A stretch of DNA of 40,073 nt from assembly GCA_902826255.1 (NCBI GenBank), contig CADEEC010000010.1, forward strand, positions 1 through 40,073, written 5' to 3'. Made by a program: the position numbers and the translations under genes. Every line of letters begins with the position of its first letter. Within the stretch, counting starts at the first letter, position 1. This DNA is from an uncultured Hyphomicrobiales bacterium. Its GTDB lineage: Bacteria; Pseudomonadota; Alphaproteobacteria; Rhizobiales; Hyphomicrobiaceae. This document shows, one piece after another, positions 15,666 to 24,675 of this stretch. The notes under the pieces are model-generated. The model made no database searches and had not been told where the DNA came from. It was given only the letters and a program-made list of their open reading frames with translations.

Positions 15666-16838
15666 TCAGACAGCCGCTGCAGCCAGGGCCGGCGCGGAAA
15701 CTTCGACACGGTTACGTCCCGCACGCTTCGCCTGATAGAGGCTCAGGTCTGCGTGGCGAAGTAACTCGGAAAGACCGGCACGTGCCGGCGCGATGTATAC
15801 GCCGATGCTCGCCGTGGGCGTGAGACCCGGCGGCAGCCTTCCGATCGCTGCCTCGGACAGCGTTATGCGGATGTCCTCGGCAATGCTTCTGGCATCGCCC
15901 AGCTCGACGCCCAGAAGCAGCATGGCGAACTCTTCGCCGCCGATGCGGCCAGCTATCATCGCCTCGGGGCCAGCCGACTTGATGGCCGCTCCAAAGACCG
16001 AGATCACCGCATCTCCCGCCGCATGGCCAAAGGTGTCGTTGACCTGCTTGAAGTGGTCGAGATCGGCAAGCAGCAGACAGGCCGGGGTGGCATCGTGCGC
16101 ATGCCGCGCCAGTGCGTCCGCGGCTTCGACTTCGAAGCCCTTCCTATTGAGCAAACCCGAAAGCTTGTCGATTTTTGCTTCTCGTCTCAGTTCGTCTAAC
16201 AGATCAATGGCGACGGCCACCATGAGATTGAGGGCAATCATGATCGAGAGCATCGCCTGCGTGAACTGCACCGTCGTCCAGTAGACGGATTGCTGAAAAC
16301 CGCCTCCATCTCGCATCTCCACAAGCTGCAGGATGATAACCGGCCGCAGGATGAAGTTTGCTGCCGCCAGGCAGGCAATCCAGAACAGAAGCCGATCGAT
16401 AATGTGCACCTTGTCGACCGGCCACAGTTTGATGGCGAGGATCGAGGCAATCGCACCCAGCCCGAGGCTGATGAAGTAGATGCGCGCGGTAATGTCCGGC
16501 TCCACAAGCAGGAACCATATCTGCCCGGCCATCGCGACCGTCGAGATCGCAAGCATCGCGTTGTAGGGAGGCGCAATCTTGTACCTCAGGAGGATGGCCG
16601 CTGACAGCAGGCAGGCCGTCGCCATGAAGAGAACGTTCGCCAGGATAATCTGGGCGTCATGAGGCAAGGACGGAGCCGTGTCGCGAACGAGAAACCCCAT
16701 GGCGTTGACGAGATAGCCTGCGGCGGCAACCAGAACGTAGATTTCACCCCGCCGGTTCGACCACAGGACAAAGAACGCGGCCGCCAGCAGGACGCCGATA
16801 CCGGGGTTCAGAAGGGAGATGAAGAACTGTCCAGACAC
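15666..16838 (-). CDS. Membrane-bound diguanylate cyclase (GGDEF domain)
   Basis: A 390-residue protein with six or seven membrane helices (residues about 5-215) and a C-terminal GGDEF domain (about 225-385). The active-site motif is RIGGEEF (GGEEF at 300-304), with LADLDHFKQVNDTFGHAAGD as the metal/GTP-binding segment, so it should make cyclic di-GMP. The autoinhibitory I-site RxxD expected five residues before GGEEF is absent (PEAM there), so product inhibition at that site is unlikely. The start is GTG 16838 behind CGGGA; an in-frame ATG at 17000 would overlap the LysR gene. It lies 118 bases downstream of lysR, with an 8-bp dyad in between. Confidence 0.9.
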   Translation of the reverse strand: MSGQFFISLLNPGIGVLLAAAFFVLWSNRRGEIYVLVAAAGYLVNAMGFLVRDTAPSLPHDAQIILANVLFMATACLLSAAILLRYKIAPPYNAMLAISTVAMAGQIWFLLVEPDITARIYFISLGLGAIASILAIKLWPVDKVHIIDRLLFWIACLAAANFILRPVIILQLVEMRDGGGFQQSVYWTTVQFTQAMLSIMIALNLMVAVAIDLLDELRREAKIDKLSGLLNRKGFEVEAADALARHAHDATPACLLLADLDHFKQVNDTFGHAAGDAVISVFGAAIKSAGPEAMIAGRIGGEEFAMLLLGVELGDARSIAEDIRITLSEAAIGRLPPGLTPTASIGVYIAPARAGLSELLRHADLSLYQAKRAGRNRVEVSAPALAAAAV

Positions 16839-16904
16839 TTGATGTCCCGCTTCGTCACGGCGGGCACAATCGCATGGTGCTGAATAAAGAATTGACCAGA
16901 TCGC

Positions 16905-16932
16905 ATGGTTAATGTCCGGCAAGCTTAACCAT
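16905..16932. promoter_or_regulatory. Perfect 8-bp inverted repeat between lysR and the diguanylate cyclase gene
   Basis: ATGGTTAA at 16905-16912 and TTAACCAT at 16925-16932 are exact reverse complements with a 12-base spacer. The dyad lies 67-94 bases upstream of the cyclase GTG and just past the lysR stop. It has no T-run, so an operator is more likely than an intrinsic terminator. The TTAA halves are 12 bases apart, not the 7 of a CtrA box. Confidence 0.45.
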
Positions 16933-16956
16933 TCGTGTGTGATGCCGAGGAGCCGC

Positions 16957-17826
16957 TCAAGGGCGCCCCGCACTGCCCGAAGCAACGTTGCGCCGGACAT
17001 GGTCAGCGAAGGCGGTGGCGGCCGGGGTCGGCTGGCGCGCCTCGTACAGATTGATCTGGAACATCGGCAGCCGCGGCAGCTTGCGATCGGTGGAGACGAC
17101 TTCCAGGCTGTCGGGTATCGCATGGCCGAGCAGCGGTGCGACGGCGAGATCGGCCTCCAGCGTCGCGCGCACAGGCTCCATGTTGCTCACCTCGCACACC
17201 GCCTGCCACCGGCGGCGCGCCTTCCTCAGCGCCGTGACGGCAACGGGCCTGAACACGCACGTCTCAGCCCCGAGCGACACCGGCAGCGGATCGCGTGCAT
17301 GCGCCTCGCCGGCGCGCGCACCGACCCAGACCAGCCGGTCGCTGCGCAGCGTCTCCCCGCCCTTGCCGCAGCCAAGCTCCGTCGTCAGCGCCAGATCGAT
17401 GGCGCCTCCCTTCACGTCTCGCAGCAACTCGACGGTATCCTTACAGACGAGCGTCACCCGGATGCTCGGGAATGCCCGGCTGAAGCGCCGCAGGATCGGC
17501 GGCGCATAGCTGCCGATGATGTCGTAGGGGGCGCCGAACCTGACCTCGCCCTCGAAGGCGGGCTGCTGCAGCGCGGCGATCACCTGCGCGTTGGCGGCGA
17601 GGAACTGACCGACGCTGGCGACCAGGCGCTGCCCCTCCGGTGTCGGCACGATGCGGCGGCCGGCACGGGCGAAGAGGGGATGATCCGACATCTCCTCGAG
17701 GCGGCGCAGCTGCTGGCTGATGGCACCTTGCGTGAGATTGAGCTGCTGGGCCGCGAGCGTCACGCTGCCGGTCTCGATGACGGCAAGGAACGCGCGCGCG
17801 ACGGCAACGTCCATGTTGCGATTCAT
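16957..17826 (-). CDS. LysR-family transcriptional regulator
   Basis: A 289-residue regulator. The N-terminal winged helix-turn-helix is clear: ARAFLAVIETGSVTLAAQQLNLTQGAISQQLRRLEE, followed by LFARAGRRIVPTPEGQRL (residues about 8-68). The C-terminal periplasmic-binding-protein-like effector domain spans about 90-285. ATG 17826 is used; ATG 17814 (MDVAVARAF) is an alternative. It is divergent from the dapA-type gene across 113 AT-rich bases, the classic layout for a LysR regulator controlling its neighbour, so the dapA-like gene is its likely target. Confidence 0.92.
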   Translation of the reverse strand: MNRNMDVAVARAFLAVIETGSVTLAAQQLNLTQGAISQQLRRLEEMSDHPLFARAGRRIVPTPEGQRLVASVGQFLAANAQVIAALQQPAFEGEVRFGAPYDIIGSYAPPILRRFSRAFPSIRVTLVCKDTVELLRDVKGGAIDLALTTELGCGKGGETLRSDRLVWVGARAGEAHARDPLPVSLGAETCVFRPVAVTALRKARRRWQAVCEVSNMEPVRATLEADLAVAPLLGHAIPDSLEVVSTDRKLPRLPMFQINLYEARQPTPAATAFADHVRRNVASGSAGRP

Positions 17827-17853
17827 GCGGTTGGCGATCCATTACCGACGCTA

Positions 17854-17865
17854 AATGTGAACATT
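17854..17865. promoter_or_regulatory. Candidate LysR operator in the lysR-dapA divergent region
   Basis: AATGT-GA-ACATT, a palindrome with 5-bp arms, lies in the AT-rich 113-base region between lysR and the dapA-type gene, 75-86 bases upstream of the dapA ATG. LysR regulators bind short AT-rich dyads in such positions. Length is modest, so chance is possible. Confidence 0.35.
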
Positions 17866-17939
17866 AAAATGAATAGATATACTAAATATTGGAACGACGG
17901 TAGCTGTCGATGGGCGGGTTGCTGCGATGGAGGCTGTCA

Positions 17940-18815
17940 ATGCTCTCGGGCGTCTGGATTCCCCTGATCACGCCGTTCAAGGACGGGCGCATCGATTTCG
18001 CCAGCTATCGGCGCCTGATCGAGCACTACGTCGCGCACGGTGTCAGCGCCCTGTTTCCGCTCGGCACCACGGGCGAGGCGCCGACGCTGGACGACGATGA
18101 GGTGGACGAGATCGTCGCCGCGACCGTCGAGGTCGCGGCCGGGCGGCTACCCACCTTCGTCGGGGTCGGCGGGAACGACACGCGCAAGGTGATCAAGACG
18201 CTGCGGCGCCTCGAGCGGCACGATTTCGCCGGCATCGTCTCGGTGTGCCCGTACTACAGCCGGCCGTCGCAGGACGGCATGCGGCAGCACTTCTCGGCCA
18301 TCGCCGACGCGACCGACCGGCAAATCCTCATCTACAACATCCCCTACCGGACCTCGGTCAACCTCGGCAACGACACGCTGCTCAGGCTGGCGGAACGGCG
18401 CAACATCGTCGGGGTCAAGGACAGCTCGGGCAGCATCGCACAATCGCTGGAATTGCTGGCGACGAAGCCGGCCGGCTTCTCGGTGCTGACCGGCGAGGAC
18501 GGCCTCTACTTCACCATGATGTGCAACGGCGCGGACGGCGGCATCCTGGCCGCGGCGCATCTCGCTACGGAGCGGTTCGTGGAGATCGGCCGCCTGATCG
18601 CGGCCAACGATCTTGCCGCCGCGCGTGCGACCTGGTCGTCGCTGCGGAGTTTCATCCCGAAGCTGTTCCAGGAGGCAAACCCGATGCCGATCAAGCACTG
18701 CCTGTGGCGCCAGGGCCTGATCGCATCGCCCGAGTGCCGCCTGCCCTTGACCTCGATCTCCGGCGGGCTCGCGCAGGAGCTCGATAGCTGGCTCGCGACG
18801 GCAAAGGCCGCGTAG
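17940..18815 (+). CDS. Dihydrodipicolinate synthase/N-acetylneuraminate lyase family protein (DapA type)
   Basis: A 291-residue class I aldolase TIM barrel. Key residues are visible: FPLGTTGEAPTL (the Thr-Thr of the carboxylate site), the catalytic Tyr and substrate-binding Arg in YNIPYRTS, and the Schiff-base Lys in VGVKDSSG. This set suits 4-hydroxy-tetrahydrodipicolinate synthase (pyruvate plus aspartate semialdehyde, lysine/peptidoglycan pathway). The YNIPYRT variant, however, is one I associate with DapA paralogues, and housekeeping dapA is seldom LysR-controlled. A catabolic 2-keto acid aldolase is therefore an alternative. ATG 17940 follows GGAGG by seven bases; an in-frame ATG at 17910 lacks a site. 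Its stop is three bases from that of aspS. Confidence 0.9.
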   Translation: MLSGVWIPLITPFKDGRIDFASYRRLIEHYVAHGVSALFPLGTTGEAPTLDDDEVDEIVAATVEVAAGRLPTFVGVGGNDTRKVIKTLRRLERHDFAGIVSVCPYYSRPSQDGMRQHFSAIADATDRQILIYNIPYRTSVNLGNDTLLRLAERRNIVGVKDSSGSIAQSLELLATKPAGFSVLTGEDGLYFTMMCNGADGGILAAAHLATERFVEIGRLIAANDLAAARATWSSLRSFIPKLFQEANPMPIKHCLWRQGLIASPECRLPLTSISGGLAQELDSWLATAKAA

Positions 18816-18818
18816 ACT

Positions 18819-20660
18819 TCAGCTCTTCTTATCAGGCAGCGCCAGGCGGATGTGCAGCTCGCGCAGCTGCTTCGGCGCGGCCTCGCTCGGTGCGCCCATC
18901 AGCAGATCGTTGGCCTGCTGGTTCATGGGGAACGGTGCCACCTCGCGCACGGTCTTGCAGCCGGTCAACAGCATGACGATGCGCTCGATGCCGGCCGCCA
19001 TGCCGCCATGCGGCGGCGCGCCGTACTGAAAGGCGCGGTAGAGGCCGCCGAAGCGGCTTTCCACGTCGGCGCGCGTGAGGCCCGTGATCTCGAACGCCTT
19101 CACCATTGTCTCGGGCACATGGTTGCGGATCGAGCCCGACGCGATCTCGTAGCCGTTGCAGACCATGTCGTACTGGTTGGCCTTGAGCGCGAGCAGCGCC
19201 TCGCGGCCCTGCTTCTCCGCCGCCTCCAGCGCCTCGCGGCCACCCTTCGGCATGGAGAAGGGGTTGTGCGAGAAGTCGATCTTCTTTTCCTCCTCGTTCC
19301 ACTCGTAGAACGGGAAGTCGACGATCCAGGCGAGCGCGAACTGGTCCTCCTTGACGAGCTTCAGCTCCTGGCCGATGCGGTCGCGCGCGAGGCCGGCGAA
19401 GCGGGCGAACGTGGCGGGGTTGCCGGCAGTGAAGAAGGCGGCGTCGCCGGTCTTGAGGCCGAGCTGGCCCATGATGGCGGCGGCGCGGTCGGCGCCGATG
19501 TTCTTGGCGACCGGACCGGCACCGGCTGCGCCTTCCTCCGCGCGCCAGAAGATGTAGCCGAGGCCGGGCTGGCCCTCGCCCTGCGCCCAGGAGTTCATGC
19601 GGTCGCAGAAGGCGCGCGAGCCGCCGGTCGGGGCCGGGATGGCCCACACGCGCACCTTCGGGTCCTTCTCGATCATTCCCGCGAACACTTTGAAGCCCGA
19701 GCCGCGAAAGTGCTCGGTCACATCCTGCATCTCGATGGGATTGCGCAGGTCCGGCTTGTCGGTGCCGTACTTGGCGATGGCCTGGTCGTAGGGGATGCGC
19801 GGCCAGCCCTTGGTGACCGGCTTGCCGTCGGCGAACTCCTCGAACACGCTTGTGAGGACCGGCTCCATGGTGCCGAACACGTCGTCCTGCTCGACGAAGC
19901 TCATCTCGACGTCGAGCTGGTAGAACTCGCCGGGCAGGCGGTCGGCGCGCGGGTCCTCGTCGCGGAAGCAGGGCGCGATCTGGAAGTAGCGGTCGAAGCC
20001 CGACACCATCAGCAGCTGCTTGTACTGCTGCGGCGCCTGCGGCAGGGCGTAGAACTTGCCGGCGTGGATGCGCGACGGCACCAGGAAGTCGCGCGCCCCC
20101 TCGGGCGAGGAAGCCGTGAGGATGGGCGTCGGGAACTCGTTGAAGCCAGCGTCGTGCATGCGCCGGCGGATGGAGCGGGTGATCTCCAGCCGCTTCATGA
20201 TGATGCCATGCAGCGTCTCGCGCCGCAGATCGAGGAAGCGGTAGGTGAGCCGCATGTCCTCCGGATATTCGGGCTCGCCGAACACCGGTACGGGCAGCTC
20301 CTTGGCCGCCGACAGCACCTCGATCTCGCTCGCGAACAGCTCGACTTCGCCGGTCGGCAACTCCGGGTTGACGGTACCGTCCGGCCGGTCGCGCACCTTG
20401 CCGTCGACGCGGATCACCCATTCCGAGCGCACGGTCTCTGCCGCCTTGAAGGCGGGGCTGTCGGGGTCGGCCACCACCTGCGTCATGCCGTAGTGATCGC
20501 GCAAATCGATGAACAGCAGGCCGCCGTGATCACGCACGCGATGTACCCAGCCGGAGATGCGCGCGATTCTGCCGACGTCGGCCTTGCGCAACGCGCCGCA
20601 CGTGTGCGAGCGATAGCGATGCAGCTGCGACGTTTCCGAGCCTGTGCGCGGGTTAACCAT
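18819..20660 (-). CDS. aspS: Aspartyl-tRNA synthetase (probably non-discriminating)
   Basis: A 613-residue bacterial-type class IIb synthetase that charges tRNA-Asp. The N-terminal OB-fold anticodon domain includes [21 protein letters not shown]; the core has motif 2 [19 protein letters not shown], the bacterial insertion domain (about 300-420), and motif 3 near [16 protein letters not shown]. In the anticodon domain, RDHGG carries His (residue 45), where discriminating E. coli AspRS has Leu (RDLGS). His at that position marks enzymes that also charge tRNA-Asn for GatCAB. ATG 20660 fits the family N-terminus. The gene is divergent from rnd across 142 bases. Confidence 0.96.
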   Translation of the reverse strand: MVNPRTGSETSQLHRYRSHTCGALRKADVGRIARISGWVHRVRDHGGLLFIDLRDHYGMTQVVADPDSPAFKAAETVRSEWVIRVDGKVRDRPDGTVNPELPTGEVELFASEIEVLSAAKELPVPVFGEPEYPEDMRLTYRFLDLRRETLHGIIMKRLEITRSIRRRMHDAGFNEFPTPILTASSPEGARDFLVPSRIHAGKFYALPQAPQQYKQLLMVSGFDRYFQIAPCFRDEDPRADRLPGEFYQLDVEMSFVEQDDVFGTMEPVLTSVFEEFADGKPVTKGWPRIPYDQAIAKYGTDKPDLRNPIEMQDVTEHFRGSGFKVFAGMIEKDPKVRVWAIPAPTGGSRAFCDRMNSWAQGEGQPGLGYIFWRAEEGAAGAGPVAKNIGADRAAAIMGQLGLKTGDAAFFTAGNPATFARFAGLARDRIGQELKLVKEDQFALAWIVDFPFYEWNEEEKKIDFSHNPFSMPKGGREALEAAEKQGREALLALKANQYDMVCNGYEIASGSIRNHVPETMVKAFEITGLTRADVESRFGGLYRAFQYGAPPHGGMAAGIERIVMLLTGCKTVREVAPFPMNQQANDLLMGAPSEAAPKQLRELHIRLALPDKKS

Positions 20661-20802
20661 GGGTGCTGGCCTCGCAGCGAGAAGGTGAATTTGGCCGGAA
20701 AAGCACACGCAGCCGGTGTGTTGTCAAGGATGCCGGGAGCGGCCATGCGCGGCATCCGTGCAATTTGTGCCGCGGCAGCGATGACGCTATAAAGCCGCGC
20801 CC

Positions 20803-21981
20803 ATGCAGCTCATCACCACCACACACGCGCTGAGCGATCTTTGCGACCGCCTCGGCCAGCAAGACTTCGTCACGGTCGACACCGAGTTCATTCGCGAGCA
20901 GACCTTCTGGCCGAAGCTGTGCCTGCTGCAGCTCGCGGGTCCGGGCGGCGACGAGGCGGTGGTGGACCCGCTGGCGCCAGGCCTCGAGCTGGCGCCGTTC
21001 TTCAAGCTGTTGGCGAACGAGCGCGTGGTGAAGGTGTTCCACGCCGCGCGCCAGGACCTGGAGATCGTGTGGATCCAGGCCAAGCTGATGCCGAAGCCGA
21101 TCTTCGACACGCAGGTGGCGGCGATGGTGTGCGGCTTCGGCGAGTCGGTGAGCTATGTGAACCTCGTCAAGCAGACGACGGGCAAGGACCTCGACAAAAG
21201 CTCGCGCTTCACGGACTGGGCCCGGCGCCCGCTTTCGGAGCGGCAGCTCGCCTACGCGCTGGGCGACGTCACCCATCTGCGCGACGTCTATATGCGTCTG
21301 AAGACGGAGCTGGAGCAGACCGGCCGCGCCCGCTGGCTCGACGAGGAAATGTCGGAGCTGATCGACCCGGCCACCTACGAGACCAAGCCCGAGGATGCCT
21401 GGCGCCGCCTGAAGCTCAGGGTCAAGAACCGCAAGAGCCTCGCCGTGCTGATCGAGCTGGCGGCCTGGCGCGAGCGCGCGGCGCAATCGATGGACGTGCC
21501 GCGCAACCGCGTGCTGCGCGACGAGGCGCTGTACGACATCGCCAACCACGCGCCGACCGAGCCCGGCCAGCTCTCGCAGCTGCGCTCGCTGAGCGACGGG
21601 TTCGGCCGGTCCGCGCGCGCAAAAGAGATCATCGAGGCGGTGAAGAAGGGGCTGGCGCGGGACATGAGCACGCTGCCGCCGACCCGCGAGGGCGGCGGCC
21701 TCTCCGCCGACAAGCTCGCCACGGTGGAACTGCTGCGCGTGCTGCTGAAGGCGAGCGCGGCACGCAACAAGGTGGCGCCGAAGTTGATCGCCGACAGCGA
21801 CGACCTGGAACGCATCGCCGCGGAGGATAATCCCGACGTGCTGGCGCTCAAGGGCTGGCGGCGCGAGCTGTTCGGCAGCGAGGCGGAGCGGCTGAAGCGC
21901 GGCGAGGTCGCCGTCACCGTGCGGCGCGGCGAGATCGTGACGGTGGAGACGACACCGCCCGCGCCGCGCGACAAGGGCTGA
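20803..21981 (+). CDS. rnd: Ribonuclease D
   Basis: A 392-residue 3'-5' exoribonuclease for tRNA 3'-end trimming. The DEDDy nuclease residues are all visible: D26 and E28 in VDTEF, D85 in FHAARQDLEIV, and Y151/D155 in YALGDVTHL. An HRDC domain follows (about 205-290: RKSLAVLIELAAWRERAAQ), then a second helical region, as in full-length RNase D. The ATG at 20803 begins MQLITTT; relatives start similarly. It is divergent from aspS. Downstream, 176 bases carry a palindromic repeat before the convergent dnaJ-type gene. Confidence 0.95.
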   Translation: MQLITTTHALSDLCDRLGQQDFVTVDTEFIREQTFWPKLCLLQLAGPGGDEAVVDPLAPGLELAPFFKLLANERVVKVFHAARQDLEIVWIQAKLMPKPIFDTQVAAMVCGFGESVSYVNLVKQTTGKDLDKSSRFTDWARRPLSERQLAYALGDVTHLRDVYMRLKTELEQTGRARWLDEEMSELIDPATYETKPEDAWRRLKLRVKNRKSLAVLIELAAWRERAAQSMDVPRNRVLRDEALYDIANHAPTEPGQLSQLRSLSDGFGRSARAKEIIEAVKKGLARDMSTLPPTREGGGLSADKLATVELLRVLLKASAARNKVAPKLIADSDDLERIAAEDNPDVLALKGWRRELFGSEAERLKRGEVAVTVRRGEIVTVETTPPAPRDKG

Positions 21982-22080
21982 TTTTTTCAGTGCGAGGGCC
22001 GACGACCCGTTCGCCGGTCATGCTCGCACTTGTTGCGAGCATCCAGCGGCCAACAGATTCCCGAGTCTCCTGAGGGGTGG

Positions 22081-22103
22081 ATCCTCGGGACAAGCCCGAG
22101 GAT
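22081..22103. repeat. Palindromic repeat/hairpin (ATCCTCGGG type)
   Basis: ATCCTCGGG (22081-22089) and CCCGAGGAT (22095-22103) form a perfect 9-bp stem with a 5-base loop, in the 176-base gap between the convergent rnd and dnaJ-type genes. I recognise this core as a dispersed intergenic palindrome common in Rhizobiales genomes. It may also end transcription from either side. Confidence 0.7.
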
Positions 22104-22157
22104 GACTGCTGAATTGAAACGGCGGTTCAGCTCAACAACAACCGCTAGGCGAACCCG

Positions 22158-23069
22158 TTAGGGGCGGCCGGGGCTGTAGCCGTTTTTCTGGCGCCATTCG
22201 GAGAGGAAGTAGCTGAGGCCGTCGTCGACCTGCTCGGGCAGGACGATGCGCACGGTGATGAGCTGGTCGCCGGTGTGGCCGGTTGCAGCGTTTTGCACGC
22301 CCTTGCCCTTGAGGCGAAAGATGCGGCCCGAGCTGGTGGCCTTGGGCAGGGTGAGCTGCACGCGGCCGGTGATGGTCGGCACCTCGATCTTGGCACCCAG
22401 CACCGCCTCGTCGATCGTGATCGGCAATTCGATCAGGATGTCGTCCTCGATGCGTTTGAAGTGGGCGTGCGCACGCACGCGAATCTCGACCAGGGCGTCG
22501 CCGGGCTCGGCACCGCGCATGCCGGCTGAGCCCTTGCCCCTGAGCCGCAAAGTCTGCCCGTCGCGCACGCCCTGCGGCACGTTGATGTCAAGCGTGCCGC
22601 CATCGGGCAGCGTCACGCGCTTCTTGGCCCCGGTTGCCGCCTCCAGGAAGTCGATCTCGAGGCTGTAGCGGGCATCGCGGCCGCGTGCGCCGAACGGGCT
22701 GCCGGCCTCGCCGCGGCCGCGCATGGAGCCGAACAGGTCGGAGAAGATATCGCTGAAGCTGACGTCGTCGTCCGGACGGCCGCCCGCGCTGCGGCCGCCG
22801 CCGGCGCCGCCCGCATAGGTCCTGTGGAAGCCGCGGCGGGGCTCGCCATTGGCGTCGATTTCGCCGCGATCGAACTGCCGGCGTTTCTCGGCATCGCCGA
22901 CGATCTCGTAGGCCGCCGTCACCTTCTTGAAGCGCTCCTCGGCGGAGGCGCGGTTGCTCGGGTTGAGGTCCGGGTGCAGTTCCTTGGCGAGCTTGCGATA
23001 GGCGCGACGGACTTCCTCGTCCGTCGATGTGCGCGGCACGCCCAGCACTGTGTACGGGTCATCAGCCAT
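22158..23069 (-). CDS. DnaJ-type co-chaperone without zinc finger (CbpA-like)
   Basis: A 303-residue type II J-domain protein. Residues 1-70 are the J domain with HPD at 32-34 and YRKLAKELHPDLNP; a Gly/Arg-rich linker (GGAGGGRSAGGR) and a DIFSDLFGSMRGRG segment follow. Two C-terminal beta-sandwich domains (about 130-295) include LPDGGTLDINVPQGVRDGQTLRLRGKG and LPKATSSGRIFRLKGKGV. The four CxxCxGxG repeats of DnaJ are missing, so this is CbpA-like rather than DnaJ proper. It should stimulate DnaK ATPase and deliver clients. It lies about 84 bases downstream of ppx on the same strand. Confidence 0.94.
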   Translation of the reverse strand: MADDPYTVLGVPRTSTDEEVRRAYRKLAKELHPDLNPSNRASAEERFKKVTAAYEIVGDAEKRRQFDRGEIDANGEPRRGFHRTYAGGAGGGRSAGGRPDDDVSFSDIFSDLFGSMRGRGEAGSPFGARGRDARYSLEIDFLEAATGAKKRVTLPDGGTLDINVPQGVRDGQTLRLRGKGSAGMRGAEPGDALVEIRVRAHAHFKRIEDDILIELPITIDEAVLGAKIEVPTITGRVQLTLPKATSSGRIFRLKGKGVQNAATGHTGDQLITVRIVLPEQVDDGLSYFLSEWRQKNGYSPGRP

Positions 23070-23153
23070 TGGGAATCGCTCAGGTCAGCTCTTGGAAGGG
23101 CAGTGTAATAGATGGGGAAGTCGGTGCCCAGCCGCCAGACCATGGCGCCTGGA

Positions 23154-24668
23154 TTAGGAGAAGCGCACCTCCAGCGTGCGCTCCAGCAGCTCGGCGAGCG
23201 CGGAGAATCGGCGGCGCACGCGCTCGCCGTCCAATGCGGCATGTGCGCGGGGGAGCGTGAGGACGAGCTTGTCCTTCTCGTAGGTGAGCGGAATCTCGTC
23301 GATGATCCCCGGCCGGCCGACGGACAGCATGTGCGCCGCGCGAATCGCGGCGCCGATGATCTTGGCGCGGCGATAGGCGCGCTTGGTCAGCAGACGCTTG
23401 AGCCGCTCGGGCAGCCGGTCCTCCTCCCCTTCCGCGTCCCTGCCGACGCCGAGGTGGCGGAAGTAGATGGCCATAGCGAGGAACACGCGCCCTGGATGGT
23501 CGATGCCGCCGAGCGCCGACTGCGCGATCAGGATCAGGCTCTGCTCTGCCCGGTAGTCGGGATGCGCACGCCAGCTGATGTCGGAAAGCAGACAGGCCGC
23601 ATAGCGCAGCCGGCGCTCGTCCTCCGTCTCGGACGGGCCTGGGTCGGCGAACAAGACGTCGGTCCATTTGCCGAGCTCGTTGGCATGCTGCGGCGACCTG
23701 GATCGCAGGCGCGCATAGTCGGACGCGAAGGCGAGCAGCGGGTCCTTGCGGCGCTCGGCAGCCGACAGCAGGTTGTAGAGCAGCCCCTCGCGAATGCCGA
23801 ACACGGAGAACACGACCTCGCTCGGCTGCACCTGGCGCACGAGCCGCTCCAGCACCAGCGCACCGTAAGGCAGCACCTCGCGGCGGGCGCGCGCGATCTC
23901 CTTCAAGGTCGGCAGCTTCTTGGCCTTGCGGATGTCCTCGCAGAAATCGATCACGTCCTTGGCCGGCATCGCGTAGCCGTGCATGACGTGCAGCGGATAG
24001 TTGGTTTCGTTCATGTGCAGGCGCGCGAACGAGCGCCAGGTGCCGCCCACCGCGTAGAAGGTGCGGTCGCGGCCCTTGACGAGCCAGGGCAACGCGGCGA
24101 GCTGCTGGTCGACGATCTCAGCCGCCTTGTCGAGACGGCCGCCCGCGGCGTCCATCAAGCGCAGGCCGCCGATGCCGAGCGTTGCGGCTTGCCGCAGGCT
24201 GCGGCCCGAAATGTCGATTAGCTCGAGACTGCCGCCGCCGAGGTCGCCGGCAAATCCGCCCGGGTTCTCGAAGCCCATCAGGATGCCCTTGGCGGCAAGC
24301 TCGGCCTCCTCCTGGCCGGTAAGAACCTGGATCCTGCTGCCGAGCGCGCGCTCGCCGTGCGCGATGAACTCAGGACCGTTGGCAGCATCGCGGCAGGCCG
24401 CAGTGGCGATGGCGCGGATGTTCTTCACGCCCAGCACGCGCGTGATGGCGCGGAAGCGCGTGAGGGCATCGAGCGCCCGGCGCACGCTCGTCTCGTCCAG
24501 GCGGCCGGTGGAGGCAAGCTCGCGCCCGAGGCCGCACAGCACCTTCTCGTTGAAGATCTGGGTGGGGCTTCTGACCGCGCCTTCGTAAACCACGAGACGC
24601 ACGGAGTTGGAGCCGATATCCACGACCCCCATCGGCTCGAGGTCTGTCCTTTCGCCGAACAGGGTCAA
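23154..24668 (-). CDS. ppx: Exopolyphosphatase / Ppx-GppA phosphatase
   Basis: About 504 residues of the actin-fold Ppx/GppA family, which removes terminal phosphate from polyphosphate or converts pppGpp to ppGpp. Phosphate-1 motif VVDIGSNSVRLVVYEG, Glu-containing VLTGQEEAELAAKGI, phosphate-2 GDLGGGSLELIDI and the adenosine-type GGTWRSFARLHM are in order, with an HD-like helical C-terminal domain. The start is unclear: TTG 24668 overlaps the end of ppk by nine bases, TTG 24713 overlaps by 38, and ATG 24632 (MGVVDIG) would be the shortest. It is translationally linked to ppk, so synthesis and breakdown of polyphosphate are made from one transcript. Confidence 0.94.
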   Translation of the reverse strand: MTLFGERTDLEPMGVVDIGSNSVRLVVYEGAVRSPTQIFNEKVLCGLGRELASTGRLDETSVRRALDALTRFRAITRVLGVKNIRAIATAACRDAANGPEFIAHGERALGSRIQVLTGQEEAELAAKGILMGFENPGGFAGDLGGGSLELIDISGRSLRQAATLGIGGLRLMDAAGGRLDKAAEIVDQQLAALPWLVKGRDRTFYAVGGTWRSFARLHMNETNYPLHVMHGYAMPAKDVIDFCEDIRKAKKLPTLKEIARARREVLPYGALVLERLVRQVQPSEVVFSVFGIREGLLYNLLSAAERRKDPLLAFASDYARLRSRSPQHANELGKWTDVLFADPGPSETEDERRLRYAACLLSDISWRAHPDYRAEQSLILIAQSALGGIDHPGRVFLAMAIYFRHLGVGRDAEGEEDRLPERLKRLLTKRAYRRAKIIGAAIRAAHMLSVGRPGIIDEIPLTYEKDKLVLTLPRAHAALDGERVRRRFSALAELLERTLEVRFS

Positions 24669-24675
24669 ACGCGCA

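Noticed and set aside
16905..16932. CtrA box upstream of the diguanylate cyclase
   Set aside because: The TTAA elements are 12 bases apart rather than 7; kept only as an unspecified dyad.
18852..20792. A 646-codon open frame on the plus strand
   Set aside because: It is antisense to aspS, with composition typical of a shadow frame.
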